A DNA stretch of 64,000 nt from Blastomussa wellsi (lineage: Eukaryota; Cnidaria; Anthozoa; Scleractinia; Plerogyridae), in the NCBI GenBank assembly GCA_947652115.1, contig OX393567.1, forward strand, positions 17,398,486-17,462,485. The letters run 5' to 3'. A program made the position numbers and the translations under genes. The notes beneath the pieces were generated by a model that saw only the letters and a list, made by a program, of their open reading frames with translations, was not told where the DNA came from and ran no database searches. Positions 1 through 12,599 of this stretch are shown here, piece after piece (positions within the stretch are counted from its first letter, which is position 1; each line of letters begins with the position of its first letter).

Positions 1-3000
1 TTAGGTTGATAAACGTTTCTAATCATTTCGCAGCTGCGGAACTGTTATTATTCGATAAGCCCACGTTTCCTGAACGCGTAAACGTCCAAAGAAAATTTTC
101 CAAATTACCTTCGTTGGGAATGAGAATCTTTAAAAACAGCAACGACCATTTTTTTTCTGTTTTGAATTGTTAATCACAATGTTACAACTTTGTAAACCAA
201 TATGCCAATTTCGTTGTTCTTTTAAAAATTTCCGGCAAACTGTTTATTTGGAAATCACAAGCATGCTCAGGTATGTTTATAAGTTTTCAAAATTCTGCTC
301 GCTTGTCATCCACTCGCTGCCGGGACGAACGAGTTGGTCACATACATTAGTCACTCCACCTTATGTAGCACCCTACAAACTAACAGTTTTATAATTGCTA
401 CCATTGTAACATTGATCCAGTATTGCAGAGACATAAAAGTCACCGATGTTGCCAGGATACGCAAGACTTAAAGTCTAAAATAGTCTAAATTCTTTATTGT
501 CAATATTTGTCACACTTTTAAGTCGTAAATGTTCATACGACAAACGATGGTTTGTGTTGTAAGAAGCATAAAAAGTTTCTTAAATTCGATCTTAAATGAA
601 GTGACACTTCGAACATCTGCTATTATTTGTTTCATATGCAAATTAAAGCGACAGGCACTAGGATTTTCGTATCCGGCAAACTCATAAATCTTCCGATTTG
701 ATTTTACTTCATTAGCAAGGTACTTCAGTGACAATCCGAAAAGTAGGTCTTTTGATAGTGATGAAATTCTAGACTCTATAAGACCAGTACTCTAAAACAC
801 GCAAAACACAAAACATTACACCAACTTTATAAAACTGGCAAAGAATTGAACAAGATGTTACATTGAGTCTAGCGGACGAAACCACTGAAACTATCGAAAA
901 CCGCGGCTGCAACGTACATAGAAACAACAGAGCCGTGAAAAGCTGAAAAAGAATGAGCGAAAAAATTGAACCTTAAATCTCGTTAGTAAGGCTTTGTTAG
1001 GCGCGCGTTTCGAGTGTGAAAGCTGTCTATTACAGTTTTCCATGATGGATCGGATGACCAAAACAATTAAGGAGGACCAAGTACTTCACAAAAGCATTTT
1101 GCATGCTGATTTAATATCTGTTTGAACATTTCACTCAGCCTTTAATCGCCAATATCCACAGTAACATCTCAGGTTGTCGAGTTCGTACCCGATCATGTAC
1201 CATAGAAATCGCCTAGCACGTCCGGTAAACCATTTTACAGCTACCATTTACCTCATTCAAAAAACAAGCCACAATTTCTTATCAAACTAAAAGCCAACCT
1301 CACATTGTTATCTAAACACAGACGTTGATCGTCTGCTTCGACTGAACTTATTCAAATATATCCCGCAAGAAAGGGAATAATGTTTTGCCTTTAAAATATT
1401 GATCTCCACCGGAGCATTTCATGCGACGGACAAAAAACACGACAAACTGAAATTGACTTTAAATTTGATCAAACTACCGCCGTATTAAACGAGTAGAGCG
1501 AGCTGTCTTCGAAGTAAATCGTGCAAATTTCTTAAACGCAAAATCAAAGAAAATTTTGATGTATTTACACAATCCGAACCATTATCTGCGAAGCTACTCA
1601 TAAACCGAAGTCGTGTAAATGTGACTCATTGACTTGAAATAATGAAAGAAATGTGTAAGGCACGAATTTTAAAGTGATAACGCTATATATGTACTTGCTC
1701 TCAAGTAATCAACCTTGATTTAGGGGACAGAATCATTTCTTGAGTCTGTTTATCTTACATATTTTTAACTCAAATCATTATAAAAATCAACGGTTTACGG
1801 CTGAGAACAACCAAGGAAACAAAATACGATAGTTATGCCTTCGCATATTTTGGTAACCGAATAGGTGCATCTTGCTGAATGCCCGCAACTTTTTAGACTA
1901 TTGTACTTACATGTAGCTCTTGTCAAAGGCGACCAGCGTCGAAACCAGAAAGCTGGATTATCTTTGGCTGTGAGTTCTGCTCGAACCAGGATCGAACATT
2001 CAACAGTTACAACGGTCTGTCAAAAAGCACAGGTTCCTGTTAAATTAAGGGAAAATCCACGACGGCTGAAAAAATTGCGCTTTCAAAGATAGCCGGCTGT
2101 GCGTTATGTACAAAATTCAACGGCAAGTTATTCAAAAACACGGATCGCCAACGAAATATATGCATACGGCGAAAGAAATGTAAATTGACTTTAGCTGCAG
2201 CTAATCAAAACACTCCATTATCTCAGAAAACGTGTCACGGTTAGCGAAATGCCAACATCTGATTGGATCAACAGGAGAGGTCACATAAAGGTGGGCTGAT
2301 TGAAAAGGGCAAATGTTTTAAATTGTATTGTCATTTGTTTCGTGGTATTGTGGTGTAAATGATTGGTTTGCCAAGAGACTATAATTTTCTTCTGGAATAA
2401 ACGATACACAGGATCACCGTTTATGTTTCTTCTAATTTCCCTTTGAGCGAAAGACAAACTGAAAAAAATGTGTACAAACTAATTCTCCAAACGGGTCTCA
2501 ATGTGACCAGCGTTCTTATTTTCCTAACCTGAAAGCCTGATTTTGAACTGATCTCTAAGGAGAAATGAGATTTTGATCGAAGTGATATACATTCTACGTT
2601 TTCTGAATTTTATTCATTACTTGAATACCGTTGAGGAGCGGGTCAAATACGATCTGAGAATTTTTGTGGCCCTTTTCTTTAAATCGTATCAGGGTACAGA
2701 CTGCCTTTTACGAAATAGGGCCAAAAAGTGGCGACTCAATAAAAAGATTAAATAACTGTTGTTTTGAAATCTGCCGCTTGCCAAAGATTTTCGCAACCTA
2801 ACGACCTTAAGAGAAGAAGAGAAAAATTCCAGAATCGATTCTAGAAGGTTTGATACCGGATCAAGGGTACCGATCGGTCATATCAAGAAATGGGAATGAA
2901 AACAATTACAAAGAGTCGTGGATTTTGTTGACGTTTCAGTGTAGGCCAGAAAGGATCAAAACTAATCGGGTTTGGAAAATGGATGAAGAAATGCAAGATT

Positions 3001-3390
3001 GTGATGTTTAAGATTCTTTTTTGCATAATTTCTTTGGGATTTTATCGGCCCTTTCTTACGAATTTATAACTTAAACCCAGAAACATTAGAATTTCAGTTC
3101 CAACGAGAAAAAAGAGATTGATAACTTGTGAGAATAACATAGAAGAAAAAGATGGTCTTTCTTTCTCTTTCTTCTTGCTTTGCGTAAAGTCGAAAAATCT
3201 CAAAGATTACTTAAAACCGCAAAAATTTCATTCCACACATTATGAGGAAATTCTATCCACCGCGAGAAAGAGTCTTGTTAATCTGTTAATCCTTTTATGC
3301 AACGGTCATACAGACAGGTTCGGTGGAAAACGAGGAGTGTAGAAAATGCGGAGTATAGAAATGTTACATTTGTTTTTAATTTTATATTAT
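1..3390. other. Intergenic, no gene recognised
   Basis: AT-rich sequence with only short open frames (75 residues or fewer), none with a recognisable domain, splice structure or codon bias. I see no long repeat or transposon end here. It could be intergenic, or intron or UTR of a gene lying outside the window. Confidence 0.5.
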
Positions 3391-3560
3391 ATTTAAGCAA
3401 TAGACCACAAGTTACTATGGTTTATATAACAATTATTCCATGAGCCCGCGTTGGATATGAAGTGATAAAATAACCAACGAGCGCGTAGCGCGAGTTGGTT
3501 ATAATCACTTCGTATCCAACAAGGGCGAATGGAATAATTGTTTTAGTAAATTCTCAAACC
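3391..3560. mobile_element. Foldback MITE with a GCGCGTAGCGCG centre
   Basis: The start (AAGCAATAGACCACAAG) matches the terminus of the MITE at 6499. The body folds on itself: ACAATTATTCCA near 3429 pairs with TGGAATAATTGT near 3529, and the two arms meet in a palindromic centre at about 3473-3497 (CGAGCGCGTAGCGCGAG). The right terminus is not clear because further foldback sequence follows to about 3860. Non-coding and non-autonomous. Confidence 0.6.
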
Positions 3561-3659
3561 ATATCTCTTGAATTTTTGTGGGAGACAGCTCCTGAAACCT
3601 GCCAGTGTCGGCCATTATAGAGGGCTGAAGTTAAAAACTTGGCGCACTATTTTCCATAT

Positions 3660-3865
3660 GACGTAAAACTCCGACTATTGGCTCATAGTCGGAGTTTTTT
3701 AGCCAATCAAAAAGCTAGAAATGCAATAGTCGGAGCTGAGAATATACTAAAGGCTGATAAACCACTCGAGAAATGTAGAATTTTCCTCGTGTTCTCAAAT
3801 GCCCGGAGTGTTTTATGACAGTATAATACATGGCATAGGCTTCTTTATTTGTTAAACAATTTGGT
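3660..3865. repeat. Degenerate foldback sequence
   Basis: Holds a short hairpin (ACTCCGACTATTGGC / GCCAATAGTCGGAGT-type arms around 3667-3700). It also holds a block (about 3772-3860) ending in ACAGTATAATACATGGC and TTCTTTATTTG that recurs near 61,830-61,867. I read it as remnants of hairpin MITEs next to the Penelope-like fragment. Confidence 0.45.
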
Positions 3866-4045
3866 TTTATCAACTGGGTTGATAATGTGAATTGGCCACC
3901 GCAAAGAGATTCGAGAGCTGACGTTTCGAGCGTTAGCCCTACGTCGGAGCGAATCAAGGAATTGTGGGCCGTATGTGGTTTACATACAGAAAGATGGAGC
4001 TTCGCTATTGGTTGGTACCTGGTAACGTGAAAACAACGGAATAAA
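3866..4045 (-). repeat. Probable 3' untranslated end of Penelope-like element
   Basis: Lies directly downstream of the GIY-YIG coding remnant on the minus strand. It holds the block GAGAGCTGACGTTTCGAGCG followed by TTAGCCC, which I associate with non-coding ends of coral Penelope-like elements. The boundary is approximate and the assignment rests on adjacency and memory. Confidence 0.4.
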
Positions 4046-4440
4046 TTAGTTGAATGAAAAGCGTTCGTTGATACCGTGAGGATTAAGAGTGCCGATTTGA
4101 AAAATAAATTTTTGTTCTAGAGTTTTGCGGCTTTCCGTGCTTCCTTGGTGAAGGGAAAGGCCGCAGACTGCCATATGTTGCTTAGAATGATTTGGGAGAT
4201 TGAAGTGTCTCGTGACCGGTTTAGATGCATTTTTGTCGTCTTTCTCTACGTCCCGGAATCGGTCGCCTAGTCTTCTCCCTGTTTCGCCGATGTACAACAT
4301 TTTGCAGGGTGCAAGTTATGCAATAGATGACATTAGCTGAGGTACAGGTGAAATGATCAGCGCGGATCTTGATAGATCGCTTGGGTCCCGATATTTTGTC
4401 AACGTTGTGAATGAAAGGGCATGTTTTGCACTTCTGACTA
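4046..4440 (-). pseudogene. Penelope-like element, GIY-YIG endonuclease remnant
   Basis: The minus-strand frame from 4300 to 4046 begins MLYIGETGRRLGDRFRDVEK and runs to a stop, with an RHFNLPNHS-type segment. This is the carboxy-terminal GIY-YIG nuclease of Penelope-like retroelements, which nicks target DNA so that the reverse transcriptase can prime. The upstream part (SQKCKTCPFIH...VIYCITCT, about 4440-4310) is in a different frame, so a one-base frame change separates the two halves. No full reverse transcriptase is present. This is a dead 3' fragment. Confidence 0.75.
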
Positions 4441-4454
4441 AAAAGTTACCTATG

Positions 4455-4613
4455 TTTTAATTCCATTCATCCTCACAACCACGCAGTAAAGTCTATCATT
4501 TCTAAAAACTTTACTGAATTAATTCAAAACGATCCCGATACTGGTAGAATCTTTTCGCAACCCCCATTAATTTCATTCAAACGCGACAAAAACATAGGTA
4601 ACTTTTTAGTGAC
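4455..4613 (+). pseudogene. Penelope-like RT segment, inverted against its 3' half
   Basis: Plus-strand translation gives LIQNDPDTGRIFSQPPLISF followed by KRDKNIGN. This is the stretch of a Penelope-like protein that normally precedes the Cys-rich linker and GIY-YIG domain. Here it lies head to head with that domain (4440-4046, minus). AAAACATAGGTAACTTTTTAG at its end also occurs, reverse-complemented, at the junction near 4440-4458, so the breakpoint carries a duplicated ~20 bp. Confidence 0.65.
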
Positions 4614-5522
4614 TTTTTTTTAGTTTATTTTTTTCGGGCAGGGAAGACTCAGAGAGGTCAGAGTTTATTCCATTGAAATTTTAGCTATAAGTCGCTGTAA
4701 TAAATCTGGTATTACAACAGGGTCAGAAAATATACAACGTTTGGATGCATGATCTCTCGATCAAGAAATACTTGTACCAGACGTCACTCTAAGCGTATAT
4801 AAAACCAAGTTGATTTTAAGGCTGGTACTTCGGCAAAAGGACACAATTTATTATTATTTTTGCCGAAGTACCAGCCTTGCGATCGACAAAAAAAGTCAGA
4901 AAATTGAATACTTTTTTACAAAACTGCAACTGCTTAATACTTTCACAGTTTTGAGAACCACGTGGTCAACCACACCCAAACCGGCCTCCCACTGGTGCTT
5001 GATTAACAAAGGGGACTTGTCATGAGCATCACTCAACAACGGAAAAGCCTAAAGACGTATTTACACCTTTATAATGGAAAACTACAAAATGTGGCCGAGT
5101 TTTGATAAAAATTACTTTCTATACCAGCTGTGTCCTAAAGCTTTAAGAGGAGTGATATCATCTTGAAACCATCGGCAGCTTTAGATCTCAACTTGAAAAA
5201 GTCAGGCTGACTTTTTCAAAATTGGCCCTTGTGAAACACTAATTACAGTTCCCCCTTCTTTCAGCTTTTCACTTTAAATCTTCATCTTGATGTTTTAGGT
5301 ACATTTAGTGTATGAGCAAAAGTACTTTGTCATAATTTTAGGGTTTTACTAAAAAAAGAAGAAAAATCCCCGTGACAGTGTCTCTCAGTTTAACGGGCGA
5401 TCAGCCGTCATTTTTTGGAAAAAAAGGGAAAAATGGAGGGCATGATCGCAGGCTAAACATCTAATGCATTCTTGTAGCTGGTTGAAAAATATACCCCAAA
5501 TGGATACCGAAAAGTACTAAGC
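4614..5522. other. Intergenic with small repeats
   Basis: No gene recognised. GGCTGGTACTTCGGCAAAA at 4829-4847 pairs with a reverse copy at 4860-4877 (TTTTGCCGAAGTACCAGCC) around a short AT loop, making a hairpin. A transposon right end (GGCATGATCGCAGGCTA) lies at about 5439-5455 and matches the end of the element at 59,219. Confidence 0.45.
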
Positions 5523-5855
5523 GGGTCCCCTATACCTCTTCTGAAAACAGTTTCAAGCAAATATAATTGGCCTTTTCACACATCACGAAAACTTCGAGAA
5601 GCAGTTCACGGAAAACGGCACCAAAATGGCACTAAAATCTCCAAAAAAGTGAAAAAATACCCCCGCAAAAGTCGTTGGTTCACAAATCACGCAAAAGTAA
5701 ATGCATTTTTCACGGATCACGAAAATATAGAAAACCAGTTTCCCGAGGACGGAAAAATATAGATTCATGGATCACGGAAAAAAGAAATCCTCATTCACGC
5801 TTCACGCAAAGCAAATATTCCCATTCACGTGTCACGAAAAAAGTATAGGGGACCC
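5523..5855. mobile_element. MITE with 13-bp perfect terminal inverted repeats
   Basis: GGGTCCCCTATAC at 5523-5535 is repeated in inverse at 5843-5855. The 333-bp interior holds many degenerate copies of a TTCACG-ATCACGAAAA motif. Open frames here are products of this repetition. No transposase is present, so the element is non-autonomous. Confidence 0.6.
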
Positions 5856-6498
5856 TCTACTAAACATAGAGACATTGACCAGCGACGTTAAACAAAGAAA
5901 GAACAAGACAACAAAGAATCTCCAAACAATTAATATAGAAAACAAAGAAAAAGTCACAGGTTCTTACACCAAGGTAAACCCCAAATTTGCTAAACCTAGC
6001 TGCTAATGTTCGAATGCTCAATGCTGTTTCCGATGACGAGCTTTTTATTCATGTTGACTTTAAATATTCATTCTCAGTAACTGTTGGTTCAGAACATGGC
6101 TAGTAATTCCTGTCAACCACATGTACATTTGACTGATGCAACTTTGTGTACACCCCTCTGTAACAGACTCAGTGGAATCTTTATCCTCACTGGGTTTTTG
6201 GGAAAAAGTCACCGGGTTGGCTAATTTCCCACTGGGTCCGCTCGTTTTCTGTTTTATTTTGCTTATTTATGATTATTTATTTTGCAAACAAGATACGCTG
6301 GGTCACACCGCAGAGGGGTTACAGAGGGGTGTTTGTGTGGACGTGTGGTTATTAAACATTACATGTAACAGCCATGTACCTTTATTAAATTTTATATAGT
6401 AACCAAATCAATGCGCGCGCTCTGATTGGTCAATCAGCTATGGTTTATTGTGCCAGTAAACTCATGGAAAATCGCGCGTCTTCTGAATTATTATATAA

Positions 6499-6682
6499 AA
6501 GCAATAGACCACAAGTTTCTATGGTTGTAGGCTGATAAACCACTTGGGATGTTGGAAGAACACTCGAAGAATTCGTAAATCACTCGCCTGCGGCTCGTGA
6601 TTTACAAATTCTTCTCGTGTTCTGCCAACATCCCGCGTGGTTTATCAGCTTATAAACCATAGAAACTTGTGGTCTATTGCTT
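6499..6682. mobile_element. Perfect-foldback MITE (184 bp)
   Basis: Begins AAGCAATAGACCACAAG and ends with the exact inverse. Almost the whole element pairs with itself: GATAAACCACTTGGGATGTT on the left and its complement on the right. The centre at about 6581-6600 is CACTCGCCTGCGGCTCGTG. A related left end lies at 3391. Confidence 0.75.
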
Positions 6683-7833
6683 AAATCACCTACGTGTTTA
6701 CACAACCCAACAGTTCTTTCAAATGAACCAATTTCTCTAATAATCTAAGCCCCTGGGGGGGGGAGGATGGTAAATGGAGCTTTTAACAAAACCCCAAAAC
6801 CAGTCCTTGTGCAAAACTTTTCATGTCAGATTTGCAATAAAAACGGAGATGCAGATGATCATAGTTTCACGTGCGGATTTCCACTGACACAGAGATAAAA
6901 GGCAATTTAGAAATTGCTTATTCTGCTAGCCAAACAAACACCGAACATTCAAAGATTTCTCCCCACCACCAAAATATCATAAAGATATAACAACCTACAG
7001 CTGCTCTCCATCCTAAATTAGTGAAAATATATGAGGAGGAAATAGGGAATAACTCATTTTGTGCACAAAATAAAATTTATGAAAACAGCCATATATAGCT
7101 AATTTGGGAATCATGTCAAGGGGAGAAAATGTGAAATTCATAGGTGTATTGGGGGGGGGCTGCCCCCCGCCCCCCCCCCCCCCTCCCCCAATTCAATTTT
7201 GGGCAACTCTGATTTTTTGGACAAATGTTTCATCCCCCCCTCCTGGCCAAAAAATGTCCGTATGCTTATGGTGAAATTTCTCCAGCAGGAACTCCAATGT
7301 TCAGTGTAAAAGAGGTGAATGGAAGCCTGCACGTTTTCACACCTAATGATCAATCATAAACACAATAACACAAGTTCATTAATTATGTTACCATGTTAAT
7401 AATATACATGAAAAAATTACACGATTCTGATTGGCTGAGAGCAGTGTAGTTGGAGTGTAAGACCAGTGCAAAAAGTGTAACACCAGTGCAAATTACACAT
7501 CGAAATTCTGAATAATGGTTGCAAATGTTTAAATTAACCGCTTTCAGTTCGTAGCATTATTAGTTGATCTTCATCAGGAAATCTACCAAATAAAATGTCA
7601 AATTCGCATCAAATACTCACTTCCTGTCTGCAGCACTGTAAGATATTCCAGTACTTCCTCCAGGCAAATTTTTTCATGTTGACATTATTAATAAGTAATC
7701 ATACGGGTTTTCTCATTCAATTTGGGATTAATTTCAAAAAGCTGAAATGTTGTTATTTCACACGTGAAATTACAAAAATTAATGCTGAAATTTCTCGCCA
7801 AAATTAAGGAGTAAATGTCACCCATGATATTAA
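6683..7833. other. Intergenic, C/G homopolymer tracts
   Basis: No gene recognised. At 7148-7194 a run of G is followed by long runs of C, inside what looks like an old repeat (the sequence on to about 7270 is of the same kind). The rest is AT-rich and featureless. Confidence 0.45.
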
Positions 7834-8124
7834 GGTAAGTCTGCAGTCGGGCCTAGTGACCCATCAGGCCGGAGCTTATCCCGGTTTCTGTAGCATGAAG
7901 CGACAGAGAGTATTTCTACTCCCCCCTGGATGGGATGCTAGTCCATCGCAGGGTTACCCCCCAGCAGTAAATTCGCCGGTACCCATTTATACACCTGGGT
8001 GAAGAGAGGCACTGTGAGAGTAAAGTGTCTTGCCCAAGAACACAACGCAGTGGCCCGGCCAGGACTCGAACCCGGACCGTCCGATCCAGAGTCCAGCGCA
8101 CTAACCATTAGGCCACTGCGCCTA
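7834..8124 (-). mobile_element. tRNA-derived SINE, full-length copy
   Basis: On the minus strand the 5' head carries a tRNA-like A box (GTGGCCTAATGGTTAG) and a B box (GGGTTCGAGTCC) about 30 bp apart. These form the internal RNA polymerase III promoter. The body holds AAGACACTTTACTCTCACAG, AAATGGGTACCGGC and GGGGGGAGTAGAAATACTC, and the 3' end is the TAGGCCCGACTGCAGACTTA side. At least nine more copies lie in the window. Confidence 0.85.
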
Positions 8125-10454
8125 ACTGGGAATCAAATAATCACCCACTCTCATGATATATAGAAATTGCCTCCACTATAATTTGAGTCCATGCCTATGA
8201 CCAAGAGTTCCAAAATTTGCATTTTTAAATTTCATGTGTGAAAATTAGAAAAATTTCTACAGGAAATGAAAATAATAAATAGTCCCACTCGACCAATTCT
8301 GTCAAGTAAAAATATGTTAATTTTCTTTTTTGTTCAGAAACTTCATTTTAGCATAACACTGGTTTCATTAGCAGTTTTGAAAATAGGGTGCATTATTTTT
8401 CTGTTTTCTTCAAGCTCATCTCTTGACTTACCAAAAGAAGCATTTATGCAATTACACATATTGATGTTTGAGAGAACAAGAAAAGCCAAAGAGACCACCT
8501 GTAGGCGACTGTGTCCACAGCGAAATTCTCCCACGCTCTCACAAGACAGCGGTTCCACAACTCCATGGAAACAAGTAAAATGCACTAGTCATTTTATACA
8601 ATGTGCTCCAAATAACCTCATAAATATCCAAACAAACACACATAGTATATTTTTATTCTTTTTTGATAAGAACCATGCCACTAGTTTCTCTTGCTCATTT
8701 ACCAAGCAGTTTTTAATTATTGTCTTAACAGCTGTCTTGTTCAAATTATCACCCCCAATTTGGGTAAATAGTCAAGATAATCACCGCCACCAGGTTTTTG
8801 AGAAAATACATCTCCCCAACAATTTCACAGAATGTTGTGTAAATATGTACTTTAACAGTACTGTTTTGAAATATTTTTGCAGCCATTGGCTTCTATCAGA
8901 ATATTATATAATTTCGTAGCTGCTGGCAAATCAAGACAGTTGTCCAGATTAACGTACAGATACCAGGCTGTGCACAAAACCACTGTTACCGGTGTAATCA
9001 GCTAGAGAAGATGGGGTAATTGTTTTGAGAAAAAATTTTTTCTAAGAATGATCAGAATTTGTCATATTTGTGATGTCCCATTGCTAATATCAATACAATT
9101 AACATCAACTAGATGTACCAGTGACAAGAACTGACATCATCAACAAAATTCGATATTACCTTCGCTTACCAACACATTCTCAGAATCATTAAACGAAATG
9201 CTATAAGGCAGTGTGGAGTATCACACTTTTGAAGCTGGGATAGAAATGATGATCAAGAATTAGTGAGTGTTGACGATGTACGCCTGAGCGAAAATAATTT
9301 TTTGGTGTCTGTTTGACTTGTTAATATAAGGAAGTAGCACCAAAACTCTGGGCAAAAGTTTTAAGATCAGATAACAGTGGTATTACAGAAGAACACAATA
9401 GACAGGAAGTCTGACCTTGGCTTTGACCACTCACGGGCAGTTATTATAAGAACACGCTGGTTGGCATGTGAAAATATAAGATTGCGCAATTCCGCAAAAA
9501 ACAGAGAATGCAATCGTTCAATTTCGGGTAATCTTGACCCAGACCTGTAATCTCGAGCTACTACACTACAGCTTTGTGGTTCGGCTAATCGAACGTCCGG
9601 AAATCAAAGACCTCCCTTTGCCAAAACCCGAAACAATAACGAATTGAACAGTCACACACGTACACTCGAGCAGACGATTAGTAATCAACAATCCTTTCCT
9701 CGATAATACATTCAAGGCTCATCAAAACAACAACAACCAGACACAGACCGAAACAAAAACAGCCATGAACAAATATACAACAAAGATGATTATAACGCAA
9801 CATGTATGACGTAAGCCTCCAGGGAAGAAATTTTACGCAGGCATTCTCTTACTATCAATCTTTAAAATTAGATTGTAATTTTTACCTCATCAATTTTTGT
9901 AAAACAAATTTCCAAAAACCGTCGGAAAACCGAAGAAGCTCGCATTAGCAGATTGGAATTTCGCTTTCGACATTCATAAATTATACATAAAGTTAAAGAA
10001 TGCACGCCACTTCAGCAAGGCGATAAGTTTCTATTTCACTACCAACATGGCGATTGTCGACGTGCCGAAATAATTTGCAGTTTTAAGTCTTTCACTAAGT
10101 TCCTCGAAAGCCACATTAGCACTAACATTACAAAGCGTTTTCTCTCCCAGGTTCAACGATTTTGCTCATTAACATCAACACGCAATACTCCCATTTACAC
10201 AGTTCTTCTTGAATATACTTAAATGCCGGACAGTGAGTGAACCGGCACTTTCCACGTATTTTCATCAATGTTCTTCTTTCTCTTTCCATATCTTGACTCG
10301 AAGCTTACTGTTCGAAGTAAATCCTCTAATTCTGTTCTCTTAACGTATTATTATAAAAAGGGTCCAGTAATGCTGCGTTGAAGAAAGATACGGCGGAATT
10401 ATACAAAAACAAACGAATGATAGTGCAAGTTGACAACAACATTGCGCTACGAAA
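8125..10454. other. Intergenic / UBALD 3' flank
   Basis: Contains the longest open frame of the window (8266-8919, 217 codons, plus strand). I do not call it a gene: it is AT-rich, low-complexity and has no recognisable domain. The stretch next to 10,454 probably includes the UBALD 3' UTR. I could not find a clear AATAAA on the minus strand close to the stop. Confidence 0.4.
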
Positions 10455-11110
<656 letters not shown>

Positions 11111-12599
11111 TTGATAATTATAGAAAAGTGGTATGATGTGACATTGCCATAGAAACAGAATCCGAAAGACCAGAGGAAACTTCGCGCTTCAGCAAGTTGT
11201 TGTCAAAATAAGACTTCTATTCCGCCAGATTGCGAAAAATCTTTTTCAAAAAACACCTTGCTCGATATCCAGTTACCGGAAAATTCTTCTTTATTTCTTT
11301 GGAATTATTCGCTGCAATCGATGCAAACTCTGCTGTCAGTTTGTTTGTTGTGTTGTGTTGCGTAAGTACACGTGTAAAGTGTAAGTACATTTCTGACAAA
11401 TTGGTCACGCGATATAAAAGTGAAAGTCCACTGCATTCGTTTCGCGTTCTTCATTTCCACAATTTTTTTTTATCAATGATTGAAATAATTAATAAAAGGA
11501 ATAACGGATCGGAATTGAAGCAGTGCGAAAACAGGGAAATTCCTTTTCGTTTGCGGTGGAAAGTTGCATTTCTGCATATTTTGTCTTTTATATCGTCTAC
11601 AATGAAAGCGTGCATACTATTATTTTGGGGTTGATGTTGATCATCTAACAACATTTTGAAAGTGGGTTCAACTGTGTCACTGCTGGATGAATTGGTGCTC
11701 AAAAATAAAGGGAAGCGTAAATGAATTATCAGCCAAATCGGACCCCGCGAAAATCCACAAATGTACAAAAAGGTGCAAACAGATTGACACCTCGGGTGGC
11801 ATCGTGTGTGGTCAATATTTCACTTAAACGCAGTTTGTTTAAAATTCGTGGAGGTATTTTTCCTGTTAAACTAAGTCAGAGACGCTACCCACACCCCTTT
11901 TTAAAATTTCACTGTTGTTTGTATGTGGTCTGACTCTCTGATGTGAGGAATTAGGTTGCCATGTAAACTCTTCGTGACAGGGTCACCCTTCTCCGTTAGT
12001 AGGGATCTTCAGATCGGAGTACGAGTACGAGATCGAATACGAGTACGCCTTTCGAATTTCAATCCAGTTACCGTCCCAGAAGCCTCACTCTTTCAATTTG
12101 CTAACCAGCTGAAAAGGAGACTGTCGGGCAAGATTGCTGTAAAATGTGAAAGCATTGGCACGATAACTTAGTTTGAAAACTCGTGCTCGTACTCAATGGC
12201 CGTTTTCACACTAGAGGACGAACAAATCGTCTACCATTTGACCGTCTGATGTGAATTTTATATGTCGTACTGTCGCCGACTTGTTCGTCTCGACGGGCAA
12301 ATCGTCTTGGAAAAACCGTCTTTTCAGACGGACAAATATCGGATTTTCAGACGGACAAATATCGGACGATTTGTTCGGATAATAAATCGTAAGTTTCGAA
12401 CAGATGATACAGCTGTGAACTAGCAGAGACATTTTCGCTTCACCGGAATCTCGCCCGTCCCTTTCTTCCCCTGGAGCCAGGACGCTTTTAGCTTTTAGCG
12501 CCCTGCTGGAGCATTGCCCGATTTCATACGGGGGAACTGGTAACGAAATCCGTATATTATGGGATTATTCAACACAAGACCCACATAGTCAGATAATGC
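11111..12599. other. Intergenic, small repeats
   Basis: No gene recognised. Near 12,018-12,050 GAGTACGAGTACGAGATCGA is followed by degenerate copies, with an inverse piece at about 12,181-12,196. At 12,328-12,365 a short tandem repeat occurs (CAGACGGACAAATATCGGAT). These look like remnants of hairpin MITEs. Confidence 0.4.

Noticed and set aside
8266..8919. 217-codon open frame, the longest in the window
   Set aside because: Low-complexity AT-rich translation (runs of Phe, Ser, Leu), no domain and no splice partners. It lies between a SINE and featureless DNA.
11230..11768. Overlapping open frames of 105-134 codons on both strands
   Set aside because: No recognisable domain, no splice structure and neither strand favoured.
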